Made by a program: the position numbers and the translations under genes. Below, piece after piece: positions 1 through 11,974 of a stretch of 64,000 nt of DNA (its first letter is position 1; each line of letters opens with the position of its first letter). The stretch is from Elysia chlorotica. Its lineage: Eukaryota; Mollusca; Gastropoda; Plakobranchidae. The DNA lies in contig RQTK01000002.1 of NCBI GenBank assembly GCA_003991915.1, forward strand, positions 504,576 through 568,575. Direction: 5' to 3'. The notes under the pieces are model-generated. The model searched no databases, was not told the origin of the DNA, and was given only the letters and a program-made list of their open reading frames with translations.

Positions 1-111
1 AAATTGTACATTTCACAGGAGATAAAAAGCTACATTAAACGATATCATAGTATGAATATAAAGCTAACACGCTCTATTCCCTCCTTCCCCCATCCAATTT
101 TCTTTCCGCAG

Positions 112-294
112 GCTCAGCGCAACGTTTTCTTTGCTTATTATATGATTTTGATGAAACGGGAGAAAACTTATTTGAGCATTGTGTACAGAAATCCCCCTAA
201 CAACTGAGATGTGCATTCCACCAGCTTGCAACCTGTTCTACCAAGAGACCCAACTTCATCCCTCAAGAGATTTCACACACACGTAGAGGATCAG
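112..294 (+). other. Exon-like block, unit 1
   Basis: The block is preceded by a pyrimidine-rich tract ending CAG and followed by GTTAAG. It aligns with the blocks at 893, 1666 and 3044. No frame is open across the whole block. A 25-codon ORF at its 3-prime end (starting MCIPPACNLFYQ) is conserved in units 1-3, and several of the differences between copies fall at synonymous third positions. It may be a terminal coding exon, a non-coding exon or a pseudo-exon. Confidence 0.4.
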
Positions 295-892
295 GTTAAG
301 ATCTTAAACTGTTACTGGTGCAAACATGCCTTAAAATTCCTAGCTTTGGTTGCATTCTAATTTGAAAAAGACTTGCTTGTTATGCTCTTCATAAATACTT
401 TTATTTTTTTTTTATCTTGCGGCAGTTTAAATAAAGAATAATGTTAAATTACAAAGAACACATTTTATTTTTATTGTTCAACAAATTTTATAGATGTCAT
501 TAGATTTTAATTTTTAATAAGTTTGTTTTACTACTTTCTTAAAAGTAACATATAAAAGATTCAGTAATACAACCCATATGAAATATTGAAAATATGTATC
601 TTTTCTCTCTCCACATGCCTTGAACAAGACACTTCATACTAAACGACAACCCTCCTTCAAGATCGGAACAAGTGCTTATTTCTTAGTGTTAAACTGACAC
701 AGAGATGTCAAATATATATATATGCATTAATTGTTTATTGAATTTTTAAGGCTAGTAGTAATATTTTTGATAAGTCTTTTGCTGTCTTAAATTGTACATC
801 TCACTGGAGATATAAACGGTACTCCACGGGATACCATAGTATGACTATAAAACTAACGCATTCCAGCCCTCCAATCCATTTTTCTTTCTCAG

Positions 893-1078
893 GTTCAGCT
901 CAATGTTTTCTTTGCTTATGGTTTTATGATTTTGATGAAACCAGAGAAAAGTTAATTGAGCATTGTGTACAGAAGTCCTCCTGACAACTGAGATGTGCAT
1001 TCCACCAGCGTGTAATCTGTTCTACCAAGAGACCCAGCTTCATCCCTCAAGAAAATTCACACAGACGTAGAGGATCAG
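893..1078 (+). other. Exon-like block, unit 2
   Basis: The acceptor-like sequence TTTCTTTCTCAG precedes the block. The donor side reads CAGGGTAAG, one G more than in the other copies. The short MCIPPACNLFYQ reading frame is kept and ends in TAG just before the donor-like site. Confidence 0.4.
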
Positions 1079-1665
1079 GGTAAGATCTTAAAATTTCACC
1101 TGTGCAAATATGTTTTAGAATTCCTAGCCTTGTTTGCATTCTAATTTGAAAAAGACTTGCTTATTATGCTCTTCATAAAAACTTTTTTTTTCTCTTGCGC
1201 CAGTTTAAATAAAAAATAATGTTAAATTACTAAGAACACATTTTTTTATTGTTCAACAAATTCTATAGATGTCATTAGATTTTATTTTTTAATAAGTTTA
1301 TGTTTTACTTTCTTAAAAGTAACATAAACAAGATTCAGTAATACAACTCATGTGAAATATTGAAAATATGTATCTTTTCTCTCTCCACATGCCTTGAACA
1401 AGACACTTCATTTTGAACGACAACCCTCCTTCGAGATCGGAACAAGTGCTTATTTCTAAGTGTTAAACTGACACAGAGATGTCAAATATATAAATAGGCA
1501 TTAAATGTTTATTGAATTTTTAAGCTAGTAGTAATATTTTAGATAAGTCTTTTGCTGTCTTAAATTGTACATCTCACTGGAGATATAAACGGTACTCCAC
1601 TGGATACCATAGTATGACTATAAAACTAACGCATTCCAGCCCTCCAATCCATTTTTCTTTCTCAG

Positions 1666-1851
1666 GTTCAGCTCAATGTTTTCTTTGCTTATGGTTCTAT
1701 GATTTTGATGAAACCAGAGAAAAGTTAATTGAGCATTGTGTACAGAAGTCCTCCTGACAACTGAGATGTGCATTCCACCAGCGTGTAATCTGTTCTACCA
1801 AGAGACCCAGCTTCATCCCTCAAGAGAATTCACACAGACGTAGAGGATCAG
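1666..1851 (+). other. Exon-like block, unit 3
   Basis: The block is 186 bp, bounded by TTTCTCAG and GTAAGA, both good matches to splice consensus. It is nearly identical to the unit 2 block. The later block of this unit (2782 onward) is preceded by CTCTCTCCACAG, an intact acceptor-like site; units 1 and 2 have CACATG there instead. Confidence 0.42.
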
Positions 1852-2039
1852 GTAAGATCTTAGCATATCACAGATGCAAACATGATTTATAATTCCTAGC
1901 TTTGGTTCCATTTTCTTTGCAAAAGCCTTACATTTTGTGCTCTTTATAAAAACTTTTTTGTATTCTGCGGCATTTTAAATAAATAATTACAAGGATTACC
2001 TGTTATATTATTTCCCTTTGCACTATAATCATCTCCTTG

Positions 2040-2665
2040 TATTACAGCCTTTAATCACACTTCTTCTTGCACAAATTTTGAATAGCTAACAACCTAGGAG
2101 AATGGTTTATTATATGGATTCGAATACTATACGACCGTCGCACAAGTCAAGCAATATTTAATCAAGAACTGACAGGGGAAATAGAACTAACCAGATAGGT
2201 GTGGCAAGGGTGCAGCCTGTTACCTTCTTCTATACACCTTAGTTTTAAAGTCACTCCTGGAAAGCATTAGACAAGACCCAAAGATCACCAGAATAACCCT
2301 ACCAGGAGAAAAAGGTGAAAAAATAAACGCCTTTGCAGACGACACTATGATACTACCAACGAACGACATATCAATATCCAACATTAATAAATTTGAAGAA
2401 TTTGGAGAGACAGCCGTTTCTTCCTATGAGACCTGACTTCCAAACGGCTTTGTATTCCACCTCAGCGCAGCTACAGAGTACTGCTGCCTTTTTCTTCATG
2501 GCCTTTGGCAAAAGAGACCACTGGACGAAACAACAAGAATTCGGAAAAGCAAGCGGAACCATAATAAACATACAAAAAACGTGCATCATGAATATAGGAC
2601 CCAAGACAGGTAGAGCCAATCTTTCTTTAAAAATTAATGCCCAGGAAGAGATAAAGATCTAGGGA
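2040..2665 (+). mobile_element. Tx1/L1-like LINE reverse transcriptase fragment, copy in unit 3
   Basis: Conceptual translation gives a reverse transcriptase palm segment with several frameshifts. It contains a block like RQG...LLYTLVLKSLLESI, then INAFADDTMIL with the FADD catalytic motif, then a segment ending KTCIMNIG. The order and the spacer match Tx1/L1-type non-LTR retrotransposons. It is a broken remnant. Its 3-prime part is missing compared with the copy at 3440, and the sequence returns abruptly to the tandem unit near 2665. Confidence 0.75.
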
Positions 2666-3043
2666 TTAATTTTTTAAATAAGTTTTTTGTATGTACTACT
2701 TCCCTAAAAGTAACTCAAAATTTATTCAGTAACAGAACCCATAAGAAATAATGAAAGTACATTCATCCCTTCTCTCTCCACAGCCTTGAACAAGACAGTT
2801 CAAACCGAACGACAACCCGCCGTCGACATGGGAACAAGTGCTTAATTCTTAGTGTTAATCGGTCATAGAGATGTTAAATATATGTATGCATTACATGTTT
2901 ATTGAATTTTTAATGCTAGTAGTTTTATTTTAGATAAATTTTTTGCTTTCTTAAATTGTACATCTCACTGGAGATATAAACGGTACTCCACGGGATACCA
3001 TAGTATGACTTTAAAACTAACTCACTCCAATTTTCTTTCTCAG

Positions 3044-3229
3044 GTTCAGCTCAATGTTTTCTTTGCTTATGATTCTATGAATTTGATGAAACCAGAGAAA
3101 ACGTTATTGAGCATTGTGTACAGAAATCCCCCTGACAACTGAGATGTGCATTCCACCAGCGTGTAATCTGTTCTACTAAGAGACCCAACTTCATCCCTCA
3201 AGAGAAATCACACAGACGTAGAGGATCAG
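3044..3229 (+). other. Exon-like block, unit 4 (decayed)
   Basis: This 186 bp block has the same AG and GT flanks (donor GTAAGG). The short conserved reading frame is broken by a TAA where units 1-3 have CAA, so this copy looks non-functional if the frame was ever coding. Confidence 0.4.
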
Positions 3230-3439
3230 GTAAGGTCTTAATATGTTACAGGTGCAAACATGTTTTAAAATTTCTAGCTCTGGTTGCATTTAGCTCTGGA
3301 AAAGTCTTAAATTATTTCTCTCATAAAAACGTTTTTGAATTTTGCGGCAGTTTAAATAAATTAGGAAATATATATAATTACAAGGAACACCTTTTATATT
3401 TATTGTTCAACAAACTCATATGAAAATGAAAGTTTTTTG

Positions 3440-4820
3440 TAGCGTTAATAGTTCACAGTGTGTTTATTTCCCTCTGTACTATAATCCCTTGTATTACAGC
3501 CTTTAGTAAGGTATTACACTTCTTCTTGCGCAAAATTTGAACAGCTAACAACCTAGGGGAATGGTTTATAAAATGGATATGAATACTATACGACCGTCGC
3601 ACTAGTCAAGCAATAGTTAATAAAGAACTGACAGGGGAAATAGAACTAACCAGATAGGTGAGGCAAGGGTGTGCCTTTTTCTGCTTCTATACACCTTAGT
3701 TTTAAAGCGACTCCTGGAAAGCATTAGACAAGACCCAACGATCACCAGAATAACGCTACCAGAAGGGAACGTGAAAAAATAAACGCCTTTGCAGACGACA
3801 CTGTGCTACTACCAACGAACGACATATCAATATCCAACATTAACAAATTTGAAGAATTTGGAGAGACAGCAATTTCTTCCTACGAGGTCTGGCCTCCAAA
3901 CGGCCTTGTATTCCACCTCAGCGCAGCTACAGATAACTGCTGCCTTTTTCTTCATGGCATTAGGCAAAAGAGATCTCTTGACGAAACAACAAGAATTTGG
4001 AAATGCAAGCGGAACCAAAATAAACATACAACAAATGTGCACCATGAATATAGGACACAGGATAGGTAAAGCCAATCCACCTTTAGAAATTAATGCCCAG
4101 GAAGAGATAAAGGTCTAGGGATTAACCTTTACCAATGGATTTGAAACACCATCAAAGGAAGTAACTAATCAGGAAATGCTTAAACATATTGAGCTACGCC
4201 AACAAGCATACCACGATATACGGGAGAGCCCGCATCATCAACGCCAAGATTCTACCACAGTTTCCCTACCAAGTCAACATATTCACAACACCAAAAAAGT
4301 TCTACAGAAAAATCAACAAATTAATACTCCCTTTTTCTAAAAAATGTTTAGAGCCATAGGCGTTAGGGACCTAGCCAAGGATTACAAGACGGGAGGCATT
4401 AAACTGCATATGCTAGAAACCAATGTTAAAGCCACGAGGCTGAAGTTCATCACTGAAGCCATCAAGAATATAAATTTCTTCTAGTGGAACACTTCAAGCC
4501 TCAACCTATTAGGTTCAAACGACTAAGCAACAGTATACCTCACTCATTTCAAAATACAAACAACGCCTTCCACCAAGAGATAAGAAGCGTAATCAAGTGG
4601 GAGATTCGAACCCATACCCAAAAATATTGCCTCAACCAGACTGACCTCCGTATGAAAGAAAGAAACATATGAACCTATACACAATAGTAGATGTAGAACC
4701 AGCGTTCCAGGCACTGTACAGCACCCAAGTTGAGAATAGAGTAGAAGAAATCCTACAATATTACGCCAATCGTACCAAATAAACAGTGCCCCATCTGCAA
4801 AGAAACATTAAAGAAATGCG
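3440..4820 (+). mobile_element. Tx1/L1-like LINE reverse transcriptase fragment, longer copy in unit 4
   Basis: The left part duplicates 2040-2665, including INAFADDT with the catalytic ADD. Beyond it the copy continues into a typical Tx1/L1 thumb and C-terminal region: a GLTFTNGFE block, a stretch resembling ILPQF.YQVNIFTTPKKFYRKIN, and GGIKLHMLETNVKATRLKFI near 4398-4455. Multiple stops and frame changes mark it as dead. The junction with the next LINE lies around 4820-4980. Confidence 0.75.
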
Positions 4821-4829
4821 ATTTTTGGA

Positions 4830-6049
4830 AATTGTACAAAATGGGCAGGAGCCAGACAGCATATCCATCAAAAGTCATGGCACTTACAAACCATAACAGA
4901 TTTTACCTCAACAAGATTATATTAACTAAGACGGAGAGATGGTGTGTAAGATTAACCAAGAAAAGTCATCAACAACATTTTTCACACTTTCTGGAAAGCA
5001 AGCAGGTACACTGAAAATGGGAAATACACCGCTAAAGACAGATGACCAACCTACATACCTAGGGGTAACTTTTGATAAAAAAAACTAACATGGAAAAAAT
5101 CAATTTAAAACAGCTGAAACAAAAGCTAGAAGAAAGTTAGCAATAATGAGAAAACTTTGTGGAACAGACTGGATAGCCAATGAAAGAATCCTTAAAAACA
5201 TATACGTCCAAGGTGTTAGACCACACATGGAATATGCATTCTTAGCATGGTCATCTGCATCCAATACTAGACTGCAAACCTTAGATAGAGTTCAGAATCA
5301 AGCCCTGCGCATAATTACAGGAGGGATGAGATCAACACCTATACAGCGAATGGAAAAAATTACTGGAATTCAACCACTGAAAGAAAGAAGAGACACCAAA
5401 ATCATCCAACAAGCTCAAAAATTCCTATGCACCGAAGACTCAGCAATGAAAGGAAGGATGAAGGATTTGGCACGAGGGAGACTTAAACGTAGCAGATTTG
5501 TCTACCAGGCAAAAAGACTACGGAAAGGACTGAAAGACATGCCCTCAAATGTTCTCCCTCTAACATATATTCCAGAGCAAACACCATGGAAAGAACCAAA
5601 GACCCACATAGAAATTAAAAGAACAGTGCCAGGGGTGTACTCCATAAAGGAACAGAGTGATGTAGAGAAGAGAACCGCAGCCATGGCTACAATAGAAGAC
5701 CTTTACCCAGTAGAAGCTTGGACGAGGATTTACACAGACGGATCTGCGACAAATGCCATTCAAAACGGAGGCGCTGGAATCTACATACAGTATCCAAATG
5801 CAGAAAAAGATACCATCAGCATACCAACAGGAATACATTGCAGCAACTATGAAGCTGAAGCTTGTGCCATCATAGAAGCAGCCACACACCTAGCAGAGAA
5901 GACACCTCAAACAAATCAAGTGGTTTTTCTTACAGATGCACTGTCAGTTCTGCAAGCAAGTGAAAATGGGAAGTTGGCAAAAATGACAACTGCACTTGGA
6001 CAACTACTAACCGCAATAACCAACCGGGTCCAAATCACTTTTTTTTAAA
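4830..6049 (+). mobile_element. I-clade LINE fragment with C-terminal RNase H domain (Nimbus/I-like)
   Basis: An open frame of 300 codons (5146-6048) follows RT-terminal sequence (PTYLGVTFDKK at about 5050). It starts MRKLCGTDW and passes through the common RT-to-RNase-H linker (VRPHMEYAFLAWSSAS, LDRVQNQALRIITGG). An RNase H fold follows, with the catalytic series IYTDGSA, NYEAEACAI and FLTDALSVL. The domain stops at NRVQITFF, before the last conserved His/Asp, so the 3-prime end is truncated. A-run length changes near 5078-5098 disturb the frame upstream. RNase H-bearing I-clade LINEs are known in gastropods; assignment to a named family is not tested. Confidence 0.85.
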
Positions 6050-6059
6050 AGGCACGCGG

Positions 6060-6375
6060 GATAGAATATAAAAAAAAAAATATTCCTGTATAAGTTTTAA
6101 CCCAAGATGCAACAGAAAGTATGTTCATCTCTGTTCTCAAGGCCAGCCTTGAACAAGACAGTTATACTGAATGACAACATTCCGTCAACATCGGAACAAG
6201 TGCTTACTAATTATTTAGAACCTTGAACCATTTTGCTTTGTAGATAAAGATATTGTTTATATTTAATTTATAATTGTTAAACTGACAGAGAGATGTCAAA
6301 TATTTGTATGCATTACAAGTTTATCGAACTTTTCAAAGCTAGTATTTCTGTTCGAGACAATTCTTTTGCCGTTTT
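6060..6375. repeat. Right half of tandem unit 4 after the LINE insertions
   Basis: From about 6100 the sequence returns to the second conserved block of the 780 bp unit (CCAGCCTTGAACAAGACAGT, then CGGAACAAGTGCTTA) and ends at the start of unit 5. It contains an extra stretch near 6215-6270 not present in units 1-3. Confidence 0.7.
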
Positions 6376-6479
6376 AAATTGTAAATTTCATTGGAGATAA
6401 AGATATAAAACACAGGATATCATAGTATGACTATAAAGCTAACTACTTTGATTTATGCTCCCGAGTCCCAGTTTCATTA

Positions 6480-8290
6480 TGGTTCAATGCATGTTTGACC
6501 CTTAGATAATTTCTATGCTGCTTCACAAAAACCCAATTCATAAATTAACATGAAATGTTTGGCGATGAGATGGAGTGGTGGGCCAATGGACGTAGAAGCA
6601 CATTTTAAAAACACATTTTACATAGAATTAATTACCTATGACGTGTATAGTCTTTTTTATCCTTCATATCACCTTACTCTGTATATCTTTGTAAACATGA
6701 TAAGACCGTATTATTCATCTTGCATTGTTGTAGCTATTGATGTATCTTCTGATCGAATGTAAAGTAAAATGTGTGGAATATTTAAGTAAATACAACTATA
6801 ATTTTGCTTCATGATTAAACGTATGTTTAACAAACCTAAATAAGTATTTCATGGTGCTGTATATTTGTTAGTAATGTAATTTAATTGTTGCATCCATTAA
6901 CAATTTATATAATTCTTAGAGAAGTCTTCTTTAAAAGGGCGTTCGTTATTTAGTTTTATTTACTGTTGATTTTTTTTTATGATAAAGTGAATACATAAAA
7001 TAAAAGAAAAATTATTTTTCGTGTAAAAATAGTTAAAAATAAATTAACAACAAAAAATACATATGGAATAATAAGGAAATAGAATATAAATTTTAAGTTT
7101 ATGAATGAGAAAGTCATAGACTTTAGTTATTTCAACACCAGTGGTTTATACTAAATAATGATTGAGCAATTAAGTTCGAACCCGCTTCTCTAGGCAATTG
7201 AACAATAAACCAAGCGTCATTTTTATAACACTACTACATTCACTAAAAAAGCTGTGTCCTTTTTTCATACAAATTAATATCACGAGAGGTCGTAAATATA
7301 ATGTTGCGATAAGCTTACGCCTTTAAAGTACAAATAAGCGCAAGTTGCAATCGACTGCGACGTTTAACTTACGACCCAAATTATTGTAGTATGCAACACT
7401 GTTAGAATTTAAATGTTGGTTTAGAGGGTAAAGATAGCTTGTTTCCACCATCAAAAGGTTATTTTAGAAATTACTTACCAGATATAAAATCTGCGAAATG
7501 ATTACAATTTGTAAAGAGAAAAAGTTGCAATTTAAAGATGCTAAAGATACAACGCATCTTTTGTTGCAATGTGTACACAGTCGAGAAAACGTGAAATAAA
7601 ATTCAACAGACATAGACAAGAACAATATCTTTTGGTTGTTACTTTTTTCAAAAGTTGTTTTAAAGCTCTTGAAGCAAGATTCAACGTTCTTTTCGGAAGT
7701 AGGAATGACGTTTAAAGAAAACGTGTGTATTGACTACACGTTTTGTTTTCTTTAGAAATGGTCTCACTCTAGAAGGATAGTTTTGTTTTTATGTAGAAAA
7801 TATTTGCAAATGTCGAAGAATATTTTTAAGTATAAAACTAATTAAACCTCCAAAAAAATTTCTATTGATTTATATATTTAAAAAAAGATATTGTAAGTGT
7901 GGAAACTTCATAAAATATGAGTAATAATATAAAAAAATACAGATAACGAAAAAGTAATAATACTCAATTTATTTCTATAACGCTCTACCACAAACATACT
8001 TGAGCCCAGATCTATATTTTTAGTTTGTAGAAGTATGAGTCATAAAACAGTTACTAGATTTTTAAAAAATGCCTGTTTTATATATTATATATGAACTATT
8101 TAAGTCGATCAATGACAATCTGGAGTTACGTGTACAAATAATTTAATAAAACACAAACACTGTCCATTAATTTGGAAATACATGTACAAAACAACCATGT
8201 TTTGTATTAAAGTCTATAAATTAGGTTTTTAAACGCCTAGTTGCAACCAAGTTCATAACATGTAAGAATCTGTTTGTACTCGGCATATTA
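6480..8290. other. AT-rich non-coding stretch
   Basis: No supported exon is visible. Apart from one short hairpin element (7287-7377) this is unique AT-rich DNA with stops in all frames. Confidence 0.5.
7287..7377. mobile_element. Short hairpin element (GTCGTAAG family), copy 1
   Basis: The left arm begins GGTCGTAAATATAATGTTGC. The right arm, read on the opposite strand, begins GGGTCGTAAGTTAAACGTCG. The arms are inverted copies of each other and match the arms of the elements at 10597, 44181, 51371 and 63244. The element is non-coding and MITE-like. Confidence 0.55.
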
Positions 8291-8828
8291 CACAGGCTAG
8301 TTCAATGTCGTTTAAAAAGGTAAGATCGCCAGGCCTGGCTCCAATCCTTAAAGGTGTTAAGGCCGGTAGACCGGCCAAGGTCCATGGCCAATGGCGAATT
8401 TCTTCATGGAAAATGTCTTCTAGGTTTCACCGATAAGGGGGTATTCTATACTCTGTATGCTATGACGGCTCCTGTTCTACGTCATTTATATTTTGGAGCT
8501 GATGATGTTCCTCCCATACAGTGGATTACTTTAATGATTTACACTTGACAGGAAAGCTTTGTCGGAGGATGTTTAAAACAGTACAAGTTCTCAGGTGGAT
8601 AGGCGTTAGATACATTTTCAATGTGTTGTCGGTGGGTAGTTATCCTGAGAGTGCCTGTATGGCGCAGTATCAGAGCTGAAACCCTTTACCCCCTTCGTAT
8701 TTTCTGGATGAATTCCCTTTATTCGCAATTGTTTCCAGTATTGAATATAGAGGACTCTCATGATGTACTGGATATGATTGAGCTTTATTAAACTCTCCTA
8801 CTGTGCCTTTCTATGTATTATGTAATAC

Positions 8829-8996
<168 letters not shown>

Positions 8997-9679
8997 CTAT
9001 ATATATAAATAGTGTGTTTTGTGTTGTTGTTGTTGTTGTTGTTGTTCTTTCAATAGACATTGTATTGAGATTACATGCCATCATGCAACCCATCAGTTAA
9101 AAAACAAAACAAAACGAAACAAAAACTGGCGGTCAGGTGGAAAGCTGTGTCGACAAATGCCGCAATGGTCGGCTACAGCGAGGTGAGACCATCGGATGCT
9201 GATTACTTCGGGGCCCTCTTTGGTGCTGGCTCTCCCTGGAGGTGATCAACAAACATGTTTGTAGCCCTGTATTTGGTCCTCTTAGACTTCGGTACCTACG
9301 TCAGTATATGGAAAGAATGAATTGACTTGAATTTTATTCGAAAAGGCCTTTAATCCGTATATCAATAAGTTAAACACAAAATCAAAGAGGTACTTCCAGA
9401 CAACAACTAATTATTTTCGTATGTGGAAAAAGGTTAAAACTGATAAGCAGCGCCGTCAAATAATAATTTACAAGAAACAAAAGTGCGTAGTGTAACTAAT
9501 GAAAACAGTATTGCAAAGAAAATCGAAACCCTTAAGATAAAGGAATACGGCATTTACAGTACATCGAGAAAAACACATCATTGACAGTAGCACTCCACTA
9601 AAAACATTAAGAGGACGTGATTTTATCAGGGCATGGATGTTGTGAGATATCGTCATAAGGGGCGACTCTGACAGGTAAA

Positions 9680-10255
9680 AGGTAGAAGTTACTTTTGGGA
9701 CCCGTCCACAATAAAGCCTTGCTGCTGGCGTTGTAACTTAACCTTTTTAGGACGCTCTACCTAAAATAATCTTACCCTGAGAGGTCATATGTCCCAGTTA
9801 TGTACTCTTAGCTATTGCTCGATTCTTTGTGGGCGAACCATTTTAATGTGACATGGCATAAAATTGTGATTTTCGGAGCGGACTGCAGCGTCGAGAAAAG
9901 GTTAAGTAACAAACTCACCTTGCCGCTGGCATTGGACATTAACCTTTAACAGGACGCGCTACCTAAAAATGTAAAATACTATTATTCTCGATGGGTTAAC
10001 CATTTGAATATGGCATGGTATAAAATTGTGATTTTCGGAGCGGACTACAGCGTCGAGAAAAGGTTAAGTAACAAACTCACCTTGCCGCTGGCATTGGACA
10101 TTAACCTTTTACAGGACGCGCTACCTAAAATACTATTATTCTCTATGGGTTAACCATTTGAATATGGCATGGTATAAAATTGTGATTTTCCGAGCGGACT
10201 ACAGCGTCGAGAAAAGGTTAAGAACCAAGCTCACTTTGACACTGGCGTTGAACGT
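9680..10255 (+). repeat. SINE-tail-derived tandem repeat (period ~154-162 bp)
   Basis: The block AAATTGTGATTTTC(G/C)GAGCGG recurs at 9861, 10023 and 10177, followed each time by CAGCGTCGAGAAAAGGTTAAG. The first two copies continue into CACCTTGCCGCTGGCATTGG, and the third has a diverged version. Each copy also has a tail related to the SINE 3-prime end (GACATTAACCT). A SINE-like tail (GGGACCCGTCCACAATA) sits at about 9698. The array appears to be an expanded SINE 3-prime segment. Confidence 0.7.
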
Positions 10256-10295
10256 TAATTACGAAACCAACTGAGTCGAACATTATTTTACTGAC

Positions 10296-10514
10296 CTTGC
10301 CGCTGATCTGCTGGTAGTTGAGGTTCCGGCACGGCGCCAGGCGCCCCTGTGTGGGCTCTATGAAGCATCGTCCTAACCTGACGCCGATCATCCCACTGAT
10401 GCTGGCCCGCCAGTCTGCAAGGCGAGCTGCTGGGATCTCCCCGCCTCTGGCCCATGATATCGCGGTAAAATCTTTCGATCTTTGCGGCTTGACGGCGTAG
10501 TCGGACGTCGATTC
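10296..10514 (-). CDS. Unidentified GC-rich coding exon (73 codons)
   Basis: On the minus strand, an acceptor-like ATTATTGTCAG is followed by 219 bp (exactly 73 codons, phase 0 in and 0 out) and a donor-like AAG|GTCAGT. The frame begins ESTSDYAVKPQRSKDF and ends APCRNLNYQQISGK. It is GC-rich with codon endings biased to G/C, unlike the AT-rich flanks, and the polypeptide is of ordinary composition. I do not recognise the family and see no adjoining exon, so it could be an isolated exon of a larger gene, a gene relic or a captured fragment. A second frame of 77 codons is open here too (10521-10288), but its codon use is less convincing. The 13 nt at the donor end also occur in the tandem repeats just downstream on this strand. 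Confidence 0.45.
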
Positions 10515-10596
10515 CTGACAATAATTATTCGAATATTTTGGGTGGGACGGCGACATTATTGTAAAGTTTGCTGTCATTATGTTATGGGCCTCAATA

Positions 10597-10663
10597 GGGG
10601 TCCTAAGTACAACGTCATGGTAGCTTAAAACTCAGTCCACTACAATGTTGTACTTGCGACCCT
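10597..10663. mobile_element. Short hairpin element (GTCGTAAG family), copy 2
   Basis: The left arm is GGGGTCCTAAGTACAACGTC. The right arm on the opposite strand is AGGGTCGCAAGTACAACATT. This is the shortest copy and has almost no loop. Confidence 0.6.
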
Positions 10664-11851
10664 AAATCTAAGTTCTCTATATGGATTGTAAATTGCAGCA
10701 TTTTACGTTATGGTCTTCATTTGTCAGGGCCGAGGGTGATCTTACCAAATATTGGGTGGACGTTCGTTTTCTTTTATATATATATATATATATATATATC
10801 ATTACACTCATATAACCCAACAGATTTATAAGATTTGTTTTTAATAAGATTTCGTTCAGTTATAGTCCCCTAGACAGAGAACCTGGTTGTGTCTTTTTGT
10901 CTTTTAGAACTGTCGTTCTGGTTGGTGATTGACATAGAACTATCCATTCAAGATATCACCATAACAATCTCATTCTGAAGAATTTATTGTCGAATCAATC
11001 AAGTGGGGTGAACCATCGAGAGCCAACGTTAAATGCTCGAAAACATTTGAGAAATGCGACATGATGATTGTGATGAGAAAACTTAGAAATGCTTTGGTCA
11101 GAGTAGGCGAAGCTGTGATGTAGTTTAACATCTCATAAGTCCGGGAAATGAGCCAGTTACATTATGGTTATTCTGACACCGACCGAATCATAAGAAATTA
11201 AAAAAAAACTCTGGCTGGCAGAGCGAAAATCGAACCCAATCTTCCGAATAAAAGTTCTAAAAAGTAGATCACAACAATGCTTACCGAAATTTTGCTCCCT
11301 CCTTTAAATACACACCTAAACATTTTAGGCTTAAAGAAGGGTAGCTAAAAGCAATTATTACAAAAGTATTAGATTTAGACTTAACATCGGTGTATAATTG
11401 TGATCTAATGTTTTCACTGAAATAGCCAATAATTATTAGATTTCGAATGTCGTCGTTTAGTTCCGTTCCTTTTAAATCTTTGTGTTTGAAAGGCTTAAGT
11501 ATTGATGGATCCTAAATTAAATTATTACGATATGTACATTAGTTATTCCTATTCTAAAGACAAAAGCCGCCATAACCCACAATTATTACTAAAATTGAGA
11601 TTCGTTCAATTAAAATCCTCGTATCGCGAGTAATTATAACATTTTTTATCTTGTATTATTTTTTTAAAATACTTCAAAAGGGGAAGGCAAAATCACCGAA
11701 CTGAACGAAGTCAAAACATTTGTATAAGGGCAACTGTGACTTTCTATCTGTCTGTACTTTTGTCTGTCTTTCTTTTTTCTGTCTATCTGTCTAACTGTCT
11801 ATTTCTCTCTGTCTCTGTCTCTATCTCTCTCTCTGTCTCTCTGTCTCTCTC

Positions 11852-11974
<123 letters not shown>

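Larger units (their letters stand above)
1..6450 (+). repeat. Tandem array of ~780 bp units (five copies, two interrupted)
   Basis: Five units start with the same block (AAATTGTAcATcTCACTGG) at 1, 789, 1562, 2953 and 6376. Units 1 and 2 are intact, with periods of 788 and 773 bp. Unit 3 (1562-2952) and unit 4 (2953-6375) carry LINE insertions in the same internal place, and unit 5 is only a short start. Each full unit holds an exon-like block, an AT-rich spacer, and a second conserved block around CCTTGAACAAGACA (about 610, 1390, 2782 and 6149). The units are alike over most of their length, so the array arose by tandem duplication. The shared insertion in units 3 and 4 means that one interrupted unit was itself copied. 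Confidence 0.88.

Noticed and set aside
4..207. 67-codon frame at the left edge
   Set aside because: It crosses the acceptor-like site and is not kept in the other copies of the unit.
8298..8560. Slightly GC-richer block with a small hairpin (GGCCGGTAGACCGGCC)
   Set aside because: The 64-codon frame shows no recognisable motif and no good splice sites, so it was not called a gene.
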